Positions 26,508 to 34,718 of a stretch of 64,000 nucleotides of DNA are shown in pieces; position 1 is the stretch's first letter, and every line of letters begins with the position of its first letter. This DNA is from Streptomyces sp. RPT161 (GTDB lineage Bacteria; Actinomycetota; Actinomycetes; Streptomycetales; Streptomycetaceae): positions 248,001 to 312,000 of the forward strand of contig NZ_JAPZVN010000002.1 of NCBI RefSeq assembly GCF_027533845.1, given 5' to 3'. Below the pieces are notes generated by a model. It saw only the letters and a list, made by a program, of their open reading frames with translations, ran no database searches and had not been told where the DNA came from. The position numbers and the translations under genes are program-made.

Positions 26508-27025
26508 ATCCCTCTCCCGCTGGTCCGGCCGGGTACCGCGGACATCCTCCCACCCGGGACCGGCGGACACAGCTGCCGGGGCAGCCCAGCCCGCCCCGCG
26601 CCCCGCGCCGCAGCCGTTGCCGCTGTGCGCGGCGACCACGTGGCCGCAGGCCGGGTCCTGCGGTAGGTCGATGTGCGCAGGTGGCCCGCGGTGTACGCCG
26701 AGGATGGCGGTCGCGTCGAACCACCGCGTCACGCAGCCCCCAGCACCGGGCCTTCGCGCCCTCGGGATGCCCGGCGAGCGCCAGCCCGCCCCCACCATCA
26801 CCAGCGCCCCAACGGACGCCACGGCCAGCGCGACGCTACGGCTTCGGGTGGACACGGGCTGCTCTCCATGGCTCGCGGGACGACCGCCCCCTCGCACCGA
26901 TGAACCCGAGCCCCCAACATCGGCTGGCCCGCCCCCAACCCTTGGCTGGGCTTTCCCCGCCCCGTGATTTGTCGACCAGGGGCCAGGACAGGGTAATCTG
27001 TCCATCCCGCGCCGGTAGGACGCGA

Positions 27026-27097
27026 GGGCGCATAGCTCAGCGGTAGAGCGCTGCTCTTACAAAGCAGATGTCGGCGGTTCGAATCCGTCTGTGCCCA
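27026..27097 (+). tRNA. tRNA-Val (anticodon UAC)
   Basis: Full cloverleaf: acceptor GGGCGCA/TGTGCCC, D arm GCTC-AGCGGTA-GAGC, anticodon arm CTGCT-CTTACAA-AGCAG with anticodon TAC (reads GUA), and T arm GGCGG-TTCGAAT-CCGTC. Discriminator A is followed by CC but then G, so CCA is not encoded. It is the integration target of the AICE: the 3' part from the anticodon loop onward is repeated at 41903-41948. Confidence 0.97.
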
Positions 27098-27101
27098 CCG
27101 A
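27056..27101 (+). repeat. attL: 46-bp direct repeat inside tRNA-Val
   Basis: It starts CTTACAAAGCAGATG in the anticodon loop and ends CCCACCGA just past the tRNA. It is identical over 46 bp to 41903-41948. The integrase gene lies next to it, as usual for AICEs. Confidence 0.95.
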
Positions 27102-27110
27102 CTCACTTAC

Positions 27111-27164
27111 ACGATGAAGGCCCAGGTCAACCGGCATGTATCCGGAAGCCTGGGCCTTGATCGT
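27111..27164. terminator. Hairpin just inside attL
   Basis: ACGATGAAGGCCCAGG pairs with CCTGGGCCTTGATCGT (one mismatch) around a 22-base loop. It lies between the tRNA and the integrase stop and can end both transcripts. It shares GGCCCAGGTCA with the chromosomal hairpin beyond attR. Confidence 0.75.
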
Positions 27165-27202
27165 TTCCCCTCGCGGGACCGGCGGGGGCCGGGCCGTGCC
27201 AC

Positions 27203-28336
27203 TTACGTGCCAGATAGCTTGCCGCGCCCCCGCTTTGCCTGGCGGATCTGCTCGTCTACGTGGTCGGCGATGGCGTGGTCACGGCCGTTGACCAGGTGCT
27301 GGTAGATCAGCGCGGCACGCACCGACGAATGCCCCATGCGGTGCATGAGTTCACGGGTCGTGGCGCCACCGGTCGCGGCGAGGGTGTTGCCGGTGTGCCG
27401 GAGGTCGTGGAAGTGAACGTCCGACAGACCAGCGGCGCGCAGCGCAGGAAGCCACACCCGGCGGAAGTTGTTCCGACGCAGCCGTCCGCCGCGTTGGCCG
27501 ACGAAGACCAGCCCGTTCCGGCCCGGTTCGGCGTACAGGTCGAGGTGAGTCGTCAACTCTTCGACCAGCGAGGCAGGAAAAGCCACGGACCGAATACCGG
27601 CGTTGCTTTTCGGCGTCTTGATGACCAAGCCCTCTGCCCTTGTCTCCGCTTGAGCCCGTCGCACAGAGATCGTACGGCGCTCCAGATCCACATCGTGACG
27701 CTGCAACGCCGCCAGTTCGCCGAATCGCAGGCCCGTGAACGCGGCGAGGAGCACCAGGACGCGGAAGCATGCGGGCACCTTGTCGGCTAGGCGGTAGACC
27801 TCCGGCACGGTGAGGTATGGCCGCTCGGCTGTCTTGGCCGCACCGGCACCCTTCACCCGGCACGGGTTGCGCTGGATCAGCCCGTCGTCCACGGCAGTGT
27901 TCATGATGGCGCGGAGAATCTGATAAGCCTTCACCACGGTCGTCTCGCCGATCCCTTTGTCGAGCAGTGCGGCACGCCACTGCCTGACGTGCGGCGTGGT
28001 GATCTTCGAGATGGGGGAGCGGTCGAAGGCCGGGAGGATGTGGAGCCGCAGGGCACTCTCGTTGCGCTCGCGGGTCGTTGCGGCGTAGCCACGCTCTTTG
28101 AGCCACGCCGTGGCGTATTCGCCGAAGGCGATCTCCTCATGTGGGTCCTGCCAGCGCCCCTCCACGATCTCGGCCTCTTTGCGCACAAGCCAGACCTCGG
28201 CGTCCCGTTGCGTCGGGAAGGTCTTGTCTGCGTTACGGAGCTGACCGTCCGGGCCCGGATAGCGAGCCTGGAAGCGCCCGGACGGAAGCCGTCGTACTGA
28301 GCCGAAGCGACGGCGCTTGCCACGTGCGTTGGGCAT
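27203..28336 (-). CDS. int: Tyrosine recombinase (AICE integrase)
   Basis: The protein has 377 residues. It has an N-terminal arm-binding AP2-like part (about 10-60), a SAM-like core-binding domain (about 70-155) and a C-terminal catalytic domain. The full active set is visible: R204 (TGLRFGE), K243 (TPKS), H310-x-x-R313 (HFHDLRHT), H336 (MGHSSV) and nucleophile Y345. It catalyses site-specific integration into, and with Xis excision from, tRNA-Val. Its start and the xis stop overlap by one base (TGATG), so the two are translationally coupled. Confidence 0.96.
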   Translation of the reverse strand: MPNARGKRRRFGSVRRLPSGRFQARYPGPDGQLRNADKTFPTQRDAEVWLVRKEAEIVEGRWQDPHEEIAFGEYATAWLKERGYAATTRERNESALRLHILPAFDRSPISKITTPHVRQWRAALLDKGIGETTVVKAYQILRAIMNTAVDDGLIQRNPCRVKGAGAAKTAERPYLTVPEVYRLADKVPACFRVLVLLAAFTGLRFGELAALQRHDVDLERRTISVRRAQAETRAEGLVIKTPKSNAGIRSVAFPASLVEELTTHLDLYAEPGRNGLVFVGQRGGRLRRNNFRRVWLPALRAAGLSDVHFHDLRHTGNTLAATGGATTRELMHRMGHSSVRAALIYQHLVNGRDHAIADHVDEQIRQAKRGRGKLSGT

Positions 28337-28548
28337 CAGGCCACCGCCCCGAAGCGTGCCCGGCTGATCGACACGGGCTGGACGGTGTTCGCTTCGATAA
28401 AGGCCCGCAGTGCAGCCTCAGGGATGCGGACGTGCCGACCGACCTTGACGAAGGTGATGCGCCGCTCGGCGATCAGGCGACGCGGGAACCGCTCGGAGGT
28501 GCCGAGCAGTTCGGCGACCTGGGCGACGGACAGGTACCGGTCAGCCAT
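28336..28548 (-). CDS. xis: Excisionase (Xis), MerR-like helix-turn-helix
   Basis: The protein has 70 residues: MADRYLSVAQVAELLGTSER begins the winged-helix excisionase domain, followed by RRLIAERRITFVKVGRHVRI. It bends att DNA and steers the integrase toward excision. It sits directly upstream of int (one-base stop/start overlap), and its own start overlaps the end of the replication gene by 8 bp, as in pSAM2 and relatives. Confidence 0.93.
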   Translation of the reverse strand: MADRYLSVAQVAELLGTSERFPRRLIAERRITFVKVGRHVRIPEAALRAFIEANTVQPVSISRARFGAVA

Positions 28549-29911
28549 GGGTGGGTTCTCCTTCCGTTCCTGGGGAGGGCGCGATCGAAGCGGCGAGCCA
28601 TTCTTCGCCGGGGGTGAGGCCGGTTCCGGCGAAGGTCCAGTGGGCGAGGACCAGCGTCGTCTCGCCGGTTTCGGCGTCCGTTGGCCGGTTGTCGGTGTCG
28701 CAGCGGGCCGTGATGGCTTGGGCGCGTCGCCATTCGGCGCGGGCGGTGCGGAGGGCGCCGAGGGTGGTGGAGTAGCGGCGGGTCTTGGTGGAGAAGTGGC
28801 CGCGGAAGCCGAGCATGTGCGCCCAGGCGCGGAGCCGGAGATCCTCCAACTCCCGCCGCCCGCCGAGCGCCCAGGCGGTGCGGATCATGCGTCGGGCGTG
28901 GTCGCTGATGGCGAGGCGGGCCAGCTCGGCGAGGAACTTGATCGGCCGATCCAGGGTGCCGGTCGCCGACTCGGCGCCCTTGGTGGCGTACTTGGCGATG
29001 TAGGCGGCGACCGCGCGATCGGTCAGCTCGGCTTGGCCGTTGAACTCGGCGCTGCGGATGGTGCGTACGTCGAGTTGGCGGCCGAAGGCGAAGACGTGTT
29101 GCCGCCCGTCAAGGACTGGGCCGGTGATGCGTGCGGTGGTAGCGGCGGCGCGGATGGCGTCGGTCAGCAGCTCGGCGGTGGCCCAGGCCGGGGGCGGGGT
29201 GGTGCCGCCGTCGGGGCCGTCGAGGCGGATGACGGCGTGGAAGTGGACCAGGCCGCGCCGCTGGTACTCGGCGACCTTCGCGAAGCTGACCCGGGCGTAC
29301 CGGCGGAAGGCGCGTTGGGTCAGCCCTGCCCGCTTGGCGACCTCACGGCGCAGGTAGATGGAGAAGCGCCGCCACAGCGCACCGGCGTGGGCGTTCCAGA
29401 GAACCGCGGCTTCGTAGTCGTACGACTCCGGGTCGAGCGGCGTACCCAACTCCGGCGCGTCGGCAGGGTGGGCGGCTCCGCAGCGGCAGCGGCCGGAGTC
29501 CGGGCGGTTGTGGACTGGGCCGAAGCTGGGCGCGGTGAAGGTGGCGAAGACGCGGGGGTGTGTGGCGACTTGCTCAGGGGTGCCCTTGCCTCCGCGCAGT
29601 CCGGCGGTGATGAGCTGGTAGGTGTCGCGGCGGTAGACCTCGGCGCAGGCCGGGCAGCGGGTCACGCGGCGGTTGTTGCAGCGGACCAGGAGGTGACCGG
29701 CGGGAAGCTGGTCAGAGGCGATGTGGTGGAGGAGTGGGCCGATCTCGCCGGTGGCGGTGTCCAGCGCGTACTCGGAGCGGTGGCCGTCGAGGCGGATCGG
29801 GTTGGTGCAGCCGCCCAGGCCGGAGAGCTGGCGTACCAGCGCGGGCATGGTGCCGAGCGAGGCCAGCATGCCGAGTTCCGGCAGCGGGGGCGGGGTGGCC
29901 CGGGTGATGAT
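28541..29911 (-). CDS. RepSA-like rolling-circle replication initiator
   Basis: From the first ATG (29869) it has 442 residues, but that ATG has no ribosome site. AAAGGAG lies just before in-frame ATC codons at 29911 and 29908, and the extra residues (TRATPPPLPELG) look like a normal N-terminus, so an AUC start is likely. It shows the HUH motif H209-F-H211 (LVHFHAVIRLD) and the tyrosine region VAAYIAKYATKG (Y290/Y294), numbering from the ATG. Zinc-like pairs CPAC and CRCG are near residues 72 and 128. It nicks the element's double-strand origin. The next element gene upstream is spdD. Confidence 0.9.
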   Translation of the reverse strand: MITRATPPPLPELGMLASLGTMPALVRQLSGLGGCTNPIRLDGHRSEYALDTATGEIGPLLHHIASDQLPAGHLLVRCNNRRVTRCPACAEVYRRDTYQLITAGLRGGKGTPEQVATHPRVFATFTAPSFGPVHNRPDSGRCRCGAAHPADAPELGTPLDPESYDYEAAVLWNAHAGALWRRFSIYLRREVAKRAGLTQRAFRRYARVSFAKVAEYQRRGLVHFHAVIRLDGPDGGTTPPPAWATAELLTDAIRAAATTARITGPVLDGRQHVFAFGRQLDVRTIRSAEFNGQAELTDRAVAAYIAKYATKGAESATGTLDRPIKFLAELARLAISDHARRMIRTAWALGGRRELEDLRLRAWAHMLGFRGHFSTKTRRYSTTLGALRTARAEWRRAQAITARCDTDNRPTDAETGETTLVLAHWTFAGTGLTPGEEWLAASIAPSPGTEGEPTHG

Positions 29912-30000
29912 GGTGATCTCCTTTGCGGCTCAGGTCGTGGAGGGGTGGGCTGCCGGGGCGGCGATGCTTGGCGGTATCGGGCCGCCCCGGCAGTTGTTGA

Positions 30001-30285
30001 TCAGCGGTGGCGCGGGGTGCCGAGCAGGGAGCGCAGGACCACGGCGGCGACCGCCACGGACACGGCCCCGATGGCGACAGCGGTCACCAGGGCGGTCAGC
30101 ACGATGCCGACCAGGACGACGGCGGCGACCGCACCGACGCCGAGCCCGACAACGGAGGCGATCCCGCGGGTCGGAGGCGCCGGGATGTGGGCGCAGGGGC
30201 AGGCCGACTCATGACCGTGCACCACGGCGGTTGTCGTGTGGGTGCGCGGCTCGGGAAGTGCGGGGTAGGTGGGTCGGAGCAGCAT
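30001..30285 (-). CDS. SpdD-like plasmid-spread membrane protein
   Basis: The protein has 94 residues from ATG 30285 (GAAAGGA upstream). The polar N-terminus MLLRPTYPALPEPRTH contains a CPCAH motif, followed by two adjacent hydrophobic helices (about 43-66 and 67-85) rich in Val/Ala/Gly. Size, composition and place between rep and tra match SpdD of Streptomyces conjugative plasmids, which is needed for plasmid spreading within the recipient mycelium. Confidence 0.8.
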   Translation of the reverse strand: MLLRPTYPALPEPRTHTTTAVVHGHESACPCAHIPAPPTRGIASVVGLGVGAVAAVVLVGIVLTALVTAVAIGAVSVAVAAVVLRSLLGTPRHR

Positions 30286-30298
30286 GGCGCTGGTCCTT

Positions 30299-30493
30299 TC
30301 AGCGGTGGGTGCCGTTGACGACGCCGACGCCCGTGCGGGTGCCGCTGTCGATGGCGGGGGCAAGGAAGGTGTGGGCGAGGTAGAAGCCGAACAGGGCGAT
30401 CACGACGGCGACCCACAGGCGGATGTTCATGAACTTGATCGCGGCCCAGGCGACGACGCCGAGCACGACGACCAGGGGCAGGCTGACGGTCAC
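30299..30493 (-). CDS. Small membrane protein of the AICE transfer operon
   Basis: The protein has 64 residues from GTG 30493 (VTVSLPLVVVLGVVAWAAIK), with GAAAGG upstream. It has two hydrophobic stretches (about 3-20 and 26-42) and a short polar tail ending VVNGTHR. It lies 13 bp before spdD in the same operon. Small proteins like this are regular parts of AICE spread modules; the individual role is unknown. Confidence 0.7.
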   Translation of the reverse strand: MTVSLPLVVVLGVVAWAAIKFMNIRLWVAVVIALFGFYLAHTFLAPAIDSGTRTGVGVVNGTHR

Positions 30494-30503
30494 TGGGGGC
30501 CTT

Positions 30504-30695
30504 TCAGCGGACGGGGCAGCGGTGGGTACGGGCCGCCAACTCGGCGGCGGCGCGGGAGTCGTAGTCGCAGGAGAAGCCGCAGCGCGGCGCGGTGCAGGCA
30601 GCGGTGTGCTTCTCGCGGCCTCGGCTGTCGTAGGCGGTGCCGACCTGGACCGGGCCGATGCAGACGACGTTGCGGAAGCGGCGGTTGGCGGACAC
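30504..30695 (-). CDS. AICE mobile-element transfer protein (small, Cys-rich)
   Basis: The protein has 63 residues. The conserved pattern is CIGPVQVGTAYDSRGREKHT, then C..PRCGFSCDYDSRAAAELAARTHRC, which suggests a small zinc-binding unit. Such about 60-residue proteins occur between the DUF2637 and SpdD genes in many pSAM2-like elements and are annotated as transfer proteins. Biochemical role is unknown. Confidence 0.75.
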   Translation of the reverse strand: MSANRRFRNVVCIGPVQVGTAYDSRGREKHTAACTAPRCGFSCDYDSRAAAELAARTHRCPVR

Positions 30696-30708
30696 GGGAG
30701 GACTCCTT

Positions 30709-31359
30709 TCAGAGCTGGGCGGCGATGGCTTCGGCGAGCGGCGCGGGGACGCCGAGCTGGGCGCGCAGGGTCGGGGTGTCGATGGACCGCCCGGTGCGTT
30801 CCTGGTGGGCGGTGGCGAGCTTGCGGGCGTGTTCGACCAGGGCGGCGGGTACCGCGGGCGTGGTCGGTTGGTCGGCCGGTTCCGGCGGTGCCGGAGCGGG
30901 AGTGCCGCCGTCCGCCTCGGCGCGAGGAGCCGTTTCTTCCTCGTCGGTCAGGTCCAACTGGGCTGTCAAGGCGGGCGGTTGGATGTGTCGAGGTGTCGTG
31001 GCGGTGTGCGCGAGGAGTGTTCCGCCGAGGAAGGCGACCGCGGGCCATCCGGCGACGAGGATGCGCAGCCAGGCCGGGACGGCGCCCAAGTCGAGAAGTC
31101 CGGCGGTGGCCACGTTCGCCCCGAGCGAGGCGGCAAGCGCGATCACGAACCAGCACCACCCGGCCGCCTTGGACGAGCCAGTTCGCAGCCGCCGCCAGGC
31201 CGCGACGAGTAGCAGGTCGACCGAGACCGGGTAGGCCCAGGCTTTCCAGCCGTTCTGTCCGGCCGCCGAGGCGATGTCGTGCAGGTGCGCGAAGGACAAC
31301 GCGGCGGCGATGACCGCCTGGACGAGCACCGCGTCAACGCGGGCCAGGTGAGCGCGCAT
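30709..31359 (-). CDS. DUF2637-type membrane protein (SpdB-like)
   Basis: The protein has 216 residues. Four hydrophobic segments (about 8-30, 42-55, 65-90, 98-118) are followed by an acidic Pro/Ala linker and a small C-terminal helical part (LVEHARKLATAHQERTGR, then TLRAQLGVPAPLAEAI) that looks like a short DNA-binding wing. This is the architecture of DUF2637/SpdB proteins, which assist intramycelial spreading with the Tra pump. It is located directly downstream of tra. Confidence 0.82.
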   Translation of the reverse strand: MRAHLARVDAVLVQAVIAAALSFAHLHDIASAAGQNGWKAWAYPVSVDLLLVAAWRRLRTGSSKAAGWCWFVIALAASLGANVATAGLLDLGAVPAWLRILVAGWPAVAFLGGTLLAHTATTPRHIQPPALTAQLDLTDEEETAPRAEADGGTPAPAPPEPADQPTTPAVPAALVEHARKLATAHQERTGRSIDTPTLRAQLGVPAPLAEAIAAQL

Positions 31360-31444
31360 GGCGCGGCCTCCTTCCTGGTTCAGGCATGGCGGGGGTAGGG
31401 ACGTGGCGTGAGGCGGTCACGCCGACCGTTGGAGGGGGAGGGGG

Positions 31445-32821
31445 TTAGTCGGTCACCGGTAGCGGCTTGACCAGCGACACCGGGCGGTCAACAGGCTTGA
31501 CAGGCACGGCGGGCCGGAACGGATCAAGCGCGGGAATGTCCGGCACGAGGTGAGCCGTCTCGGCACACACCGCCGCAGCGTCGCCGAGCGACAGATACGG
31601 GGTGCGGATGCGGGACCAGCCGCCGGAGGTATCCCCAGCGACCGCCAGGCCAGGCGACTCGGGCGCGATGGCGCAGGCCGCGCCGACCGCTTCGGGTGCG
31701 ATGTCGCCGAGCGCCATCTTGGCCGAGGCTTCGTCGTTCACCCGGTGGCAGACCCGACCGGTGAGCTGGGCGCGGAGCATCGTGGCACCCTTGCCCAACT
31801 CGGCACCGAACCGCTGACCGCACACCTCCAGGTAGATGCCTGCGGCACGGCCGAGTTGGGCGAGCCGGATGAGCTGGGTGACCATCTCGTCCCGCCGTTC
31901 CTCGTCCTTCTTCGTGGCGACCAGGAACAGCTCGGCCACCTCGTCCACCACCAGCACGACCGGTACGGGGCGTTCGGCCTCGGGCAGGCCCCAGATGTCC
32001 GAGGTGATCTCCTCATCCGGCGTACCCGGCGCGATGCCCTGCCGCGCCTTGATCAGGTCGTACCGGTCCTCCATCAACTCGACCAGCACCGGCAGCAGTT
32101 CAGCCGCCTGCTCCGGATCGGTCGTCAGCGCCGAGAGCCGAGGAGCGAACGGCGCCAACTCCACGCCCCGCTTGCAGTCGATCCCCACCAGCGCCACCGG
32201 TTGGGGAGCGAGCCCGGCGACCACGTGCCGCAGGAACATCGACTTGCCCGACAGCGTGGCACCGAGGGTGAGTTGGTGGGGTATCGCGCGGTAGTCCCGC
32301 ACGAACGCCGTCGCGTCCTCCCGCAGCGCCACCGGCACCTTCAGGAAGCCGCCGCCGGTCTTGCGCGGCATGCGCACTTTCCGCAGCACATCGAACCCGA
32401 CCAGCCGCAGCTCGACCACGCCCGGCTTGACCACGGTGACGTACACGGCGTGAACGCCCCAGGCGTGCCGCAGCCGTTCGGCCGAGGCCGCCACGTCCGC
32501 CGGTTCCTGCCCCGGAGCGAGCCGCAACCTCAGCCGCATCCCGGTCGAGGTCGGCCGGATCATCCCGCGCCGTGGCGGGACGGGCCGCACCTCCCGCCGG
32601 GTGGTCGCCTGAACCAGCAGAGCCCGGAGCCTGGACGGCTGGACGGTCAGCCCGCACGCGTCCATGGTCGAGCCGTACGAGCCCAGCAGCTTCGCCGTCG
32701 AGACCGGCAGGCCGAGCGTGCACCAGTAGGCGGCCGGGTGCCGGGCCCGGAGGTAGGCAGCCCCGCCACCGAACGCGGCGACCGGACCACCCACCTCCAC
32801 CAACGTCATCAGATCGGACAC
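31445..32821 (-). CDS. FtsK/SpoIIIE-type DNA translocase (Tra)
   Basis: The protein has 458 residues. Walker A is GATLSGKS (187-194) and Walker B is VVLVVDEVAELF (D293-E294). GRVCHRVNDEASAKMALGD is the conserved FtsK-like segment further on. Only a short hydrophobic N-terminal stretch is seen. In pSAM2-type elements one such hexameric pump moves double-stranded DNA between mycelia, recognising short clt repeats through a C-terminal winged helix. The C-terminus here is short (ends KPLPVTD). Confidence 0.93.
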   Translation of the reverse strand: MSDLMTLVEVGGPVAAFGGGAAYLRARHPAAYWCTLGLPVSTAKLLGSYGSTMDACGLTVQPSRLRALLVQATTRREVRPVPPRRGMIRPTSTGMRLRLRLAPGQEPADVAASAERLRHAWGVHAVYVTVVKPGVVELRLVGFDVLRKVRMPRKTGGGFLKVPVALREDATAFVRDYRAIPHQLTLGATLSGKSMFLRHVVAGLAPQPVALVGIDCKRGVELAPFAPRLSALTTDPEQAAELLPVLVELMEDRYDLIKARQGIAPGTPDEEITSDIWGLPEAERPVPVVLVVDEVAELFLVATKKDEERRDEMVTQLIRLAQLGRAAGIYLEVCGQRFGAELGKGATMLRAQLTGRVCHRVNDEASAKMALGDIAPEAVGAACAIAPESPGLAVAGDTSGGWSRIRTPYLSLGDAAAVCAETAHLVPDIPALDPFRPAVPVKPVDRPVSLVKPLPVTD

Positions 32822-32823
32822 GA

Positions 32824-33174
32824 TCAGGCCCCCACCTCAGCCGGGAAGGAAGCCGGAGCCACCACCTCGGCCCGGTAGGCGATCCCGTGCCGCTGCTGAC
32901 CGTTGAACGTCGACTCCCACGGCCGCGCCACCAGGCCCACGAGCGAGACCGGAGCCCCGACCGCCAGACCCTCGGTGATGCCCCGCTCGGGAACGGTGAC
33001 CTTGATCAGCGAGGACTCGCCGCCCTCGATGTAGACCACGCCGAGCGTCATCAGCGTCTCGCCGGTGACCGCGTCGGTGGCGATCTCGCCCGACTGCCGG
33101 TCCTTGACCTTCTTCTCCGGAGCCTCGGTCAACAGGATCGTCGCCGCCGAGGTCTCCACACGGATGGAACGCAC
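32824..33174 (-). CDS. SCO3933-family AICE protein
   Basis: The protein has 116 residues: MRSIRVETSAATILLTEAPE, then KDRQSGEIATDAVTGETLMT, and ends EVVAPASFPAEVGA. It is a predicted all-beta OB-like protein of the family named after SCO3933, found just upstream of tra in many AICEs and called regulatory. It ends 2 bp before the tra start, so they are co-transcribed. It is the first gene of the long leftward transfer-replication-integration operon; the promoter must lie in 33175-33491. Confidence 0.8.
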   Translation of the reverse strand: MRSIRVETSAATILLTEAPEKKVKDRQSGEIATDAVTGETLMTLGVVYIEGGESSLIKVTVPERGITEGLAVGAPVSLVGLVARPWESTFNGQQRHGIAYRAEVVAPASFPAEVGA

Positions 33175-33491
33175 AGAACTACTCCCTTGCGCGCGCCCCT
33201 CGTCGTGAGGAGCGCAATTGCTGACGAATGCCTACGCAACGGGAGGTTGACCGCATACGGACTGGGCGCGATACGCTCTAGGAGCGTTGTGCCAACGACG
33301 CACCCGGCCTGAGTGGGCTGCCTCCCGCTCAGGCCACATTCATGTCTGTGGCCCTTATCGCTCGCGCCCCGGTGCAGGTCTGCCTTCCTGCTCCGGCGCG
33401 TTCGCATGCCCGCATCACCCACTCCGCCGGATGCGGAGGAGTCTGCCGACACTCACCACAGTAAGCCGTACTCCAAGTACTGTCTAGTACT
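33175..33491. other. Promoter region of the AICE transfer operon
   Basis: 317 bp without a gene. It contains a 12-bp-armed hairpin (GGCCTGAGTGGG with CCCGCTCAGGCC, one G-T pair, about 33308-33337), which may end the XRE transcript, and at its right edge the operator-like repeats listed next. I could not fix a -10/-35 pair. Confidence 0.5.
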
Positions 33492-33502
33492 TCATGTACT
33501 AG
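33484..33502. promoter_or_regulatory. Operator-like palindrome CTAGTACT-TCA-TGTACTAG
   Basis: CTAGTAC/GTACTAG is a perfect 7-bp inverted repeat with 5 bp between, overlapping the XRE stop codon. Further AGTAC/GTAC units flank it (AAGTAC at 33475, TGTAC at 33514). The CTAGTACT-N3-TGTAC core recurs at 35147-35162 upstream of the next regulatory unit. Confidence 0.6.
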
Positions 33503-34718
33503 TCCGCACTTCCTGTACGCCCAACTCGCTTGCAAGCGACCGCAACTGATCCGACGGCGGCTGACTCATGGTCAGCAGGTCCGCCACGAGCTGCTTCACA
33601 CTCGGCATGGCGCGGACCATCTCAGGCGAGAGCTGGCGGGCCTTCAGTAGCGCGGAGACAGCGCTGTCGACCTGCCGACGTTGGGCATGCGCACGCGCGA
33701 TGTCGATCTGGAACCGTGTCTGTCGCTCGGAGGAGAGCACCGACGCGTCGATGCTCTCCGCGGCCCTGAGAGCCACTCCGGCGTCACCGAGATCGACGGC
33801 GACCGAGACCTCATGAAGCCCGACGTTGGTGGGACCGAACTCGGTGTTGTAGTCGTTGCGCCCGGAGCCAACCTGGTCAGCCATGCCCCGGGCGTCCCGC
33901 AGGTACGCGTACGCGGCCTCGGCGTCATTCGCCTTGGCTGCGGCTACTGCCCGCTGCAAGGTCAGTGCCCCGCGCAGGGCAACAGCTTCGACCTGCCCGG
34001 ACTCCGCCAGGGGGCGAAGTGCGTCCGCGGCAGTCCCCGAGGCTTGGGCGGCCTGGTCGAAGTGGCGCGCACCGAGGAAGACGATGGACAGTCGGAACTC
34101 GCCGGCTGCCATCAACAACGGATCGTTGGCCCGTTCGGCGGCGACCACCGAGCGGTCAACGGCGATCCAGGCTGCCTCGGGCTCTCCCATGTTTGCCAGG
34201 GCGGCACTGCACGTGTGGTACATCGCGGCCAGCAGCCGGAAGAGCTCAGGCCGTTGTTTCTCCGGAGTCGATCGCGCGGCTCCTTCCAGCCTGGGGACCA
34301 GCCGTTCCAACAGGTCTGCCAAATCCGCGTACTTGGCCTGGTGCGTCAGTTCCCATGCGCGGTCGACCTCAGACCGAAGCGCAGGCACGTCCGGCGGCTC
34401 GTGGTGCCCGAGGATCGCCTTCAGAGAATGGGCGGCGCTCAGCACTAGGCGCAGGCGGCTGGCCCCCGGGGGCTCACCTTCGGCCACCGATGCCACAATC
34501 GGCGCTTCCGCCGCCAGTTCCGCCAAAGGCAGCTCGAGGACTTCAGCGACCTTTTCCAACACCGTCATACGGTCGATGCGGCGTACACCCCGCTCTACCT
34601 GGGACACCCAGGCTTCGGAACGGTCCAGCAGGCGAGCGAACTCTTTCTGTGAGAGCCCACGGCGCTTGCGGTTGAAGGCGATCTTGCGACCAAGCGCCTT
34701 CTCATAGTCAGTGCTCAA
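33492..34718 (-). CDS. XRE-family regulator with helical-repeat C-terminus
   Basis: The protein has about 408 residues from TTG 34718, which has AAGG nine bases upstream; a GTG at 34727 is possible but abuts that site. The Cro/CI-type HTH spans about 7-60 (IAFNRKRRGLSQKEFARLLD, then SEAWVSQVERGVRRIDR). The rest is TPR-like helical repeats (AAWIAVDRSVVAAERANDPL, FDQAAQASGTAADALRPLAE), typical of actinomycete regulators that respond to a ligand or peptide. It overlaps the preceding monooxygenase-fold gene by 11 bp. It is probably the master switch of the element. Confidence 0.85.
   Translation of the reverse strand: MSTDYEKALGRKIAFNRKRRGLSQKEFARLLDRSEAWVSQVERGVRRIDRMTVLEKVAEVLELPLAELAAEAPIVASVAEGEPPGASRLRLVLSAAHSLKAILGHHEPPDVPALRSEVDRAWELTHQAKYADLADLLERLVPRLEGAARSTPEKQRPELFRLLAAMYHTCSAALANMGEPEAAWIAVDRSVVAAERANDPLLMAAGEFRLSIVFLGARHFDQAAQASGTAADALRPLAESGQVEAVALRGALTLQRAVAAAKANDAEAAYAYLRDARGMADQVGSGRNDYNTEFGPTNVGLHEVSVAVDLGDAGVALRAAESIDASVLSSERQTRFQIDIARAHAQRRQVDSAVSALLKARQLSPEMVRAMPSVKQLVADLLTMSQPPSDQLRSLASELGVQEVRTST

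Noticed and set aside
28385-30214. 609-codon plus-strand frame opposite rep
   Set aside because: It is a Gly/Ala/Glu-rich antisense shadow; the minus strand carries the HUH and Tyr motifs.
33308-33337. Riboswitch-like leader in the transfer-operon promoter region
   Set aside because: Only one simple hairpin is seen and no conserved aptamer pattern; terminator is the simpler reading.
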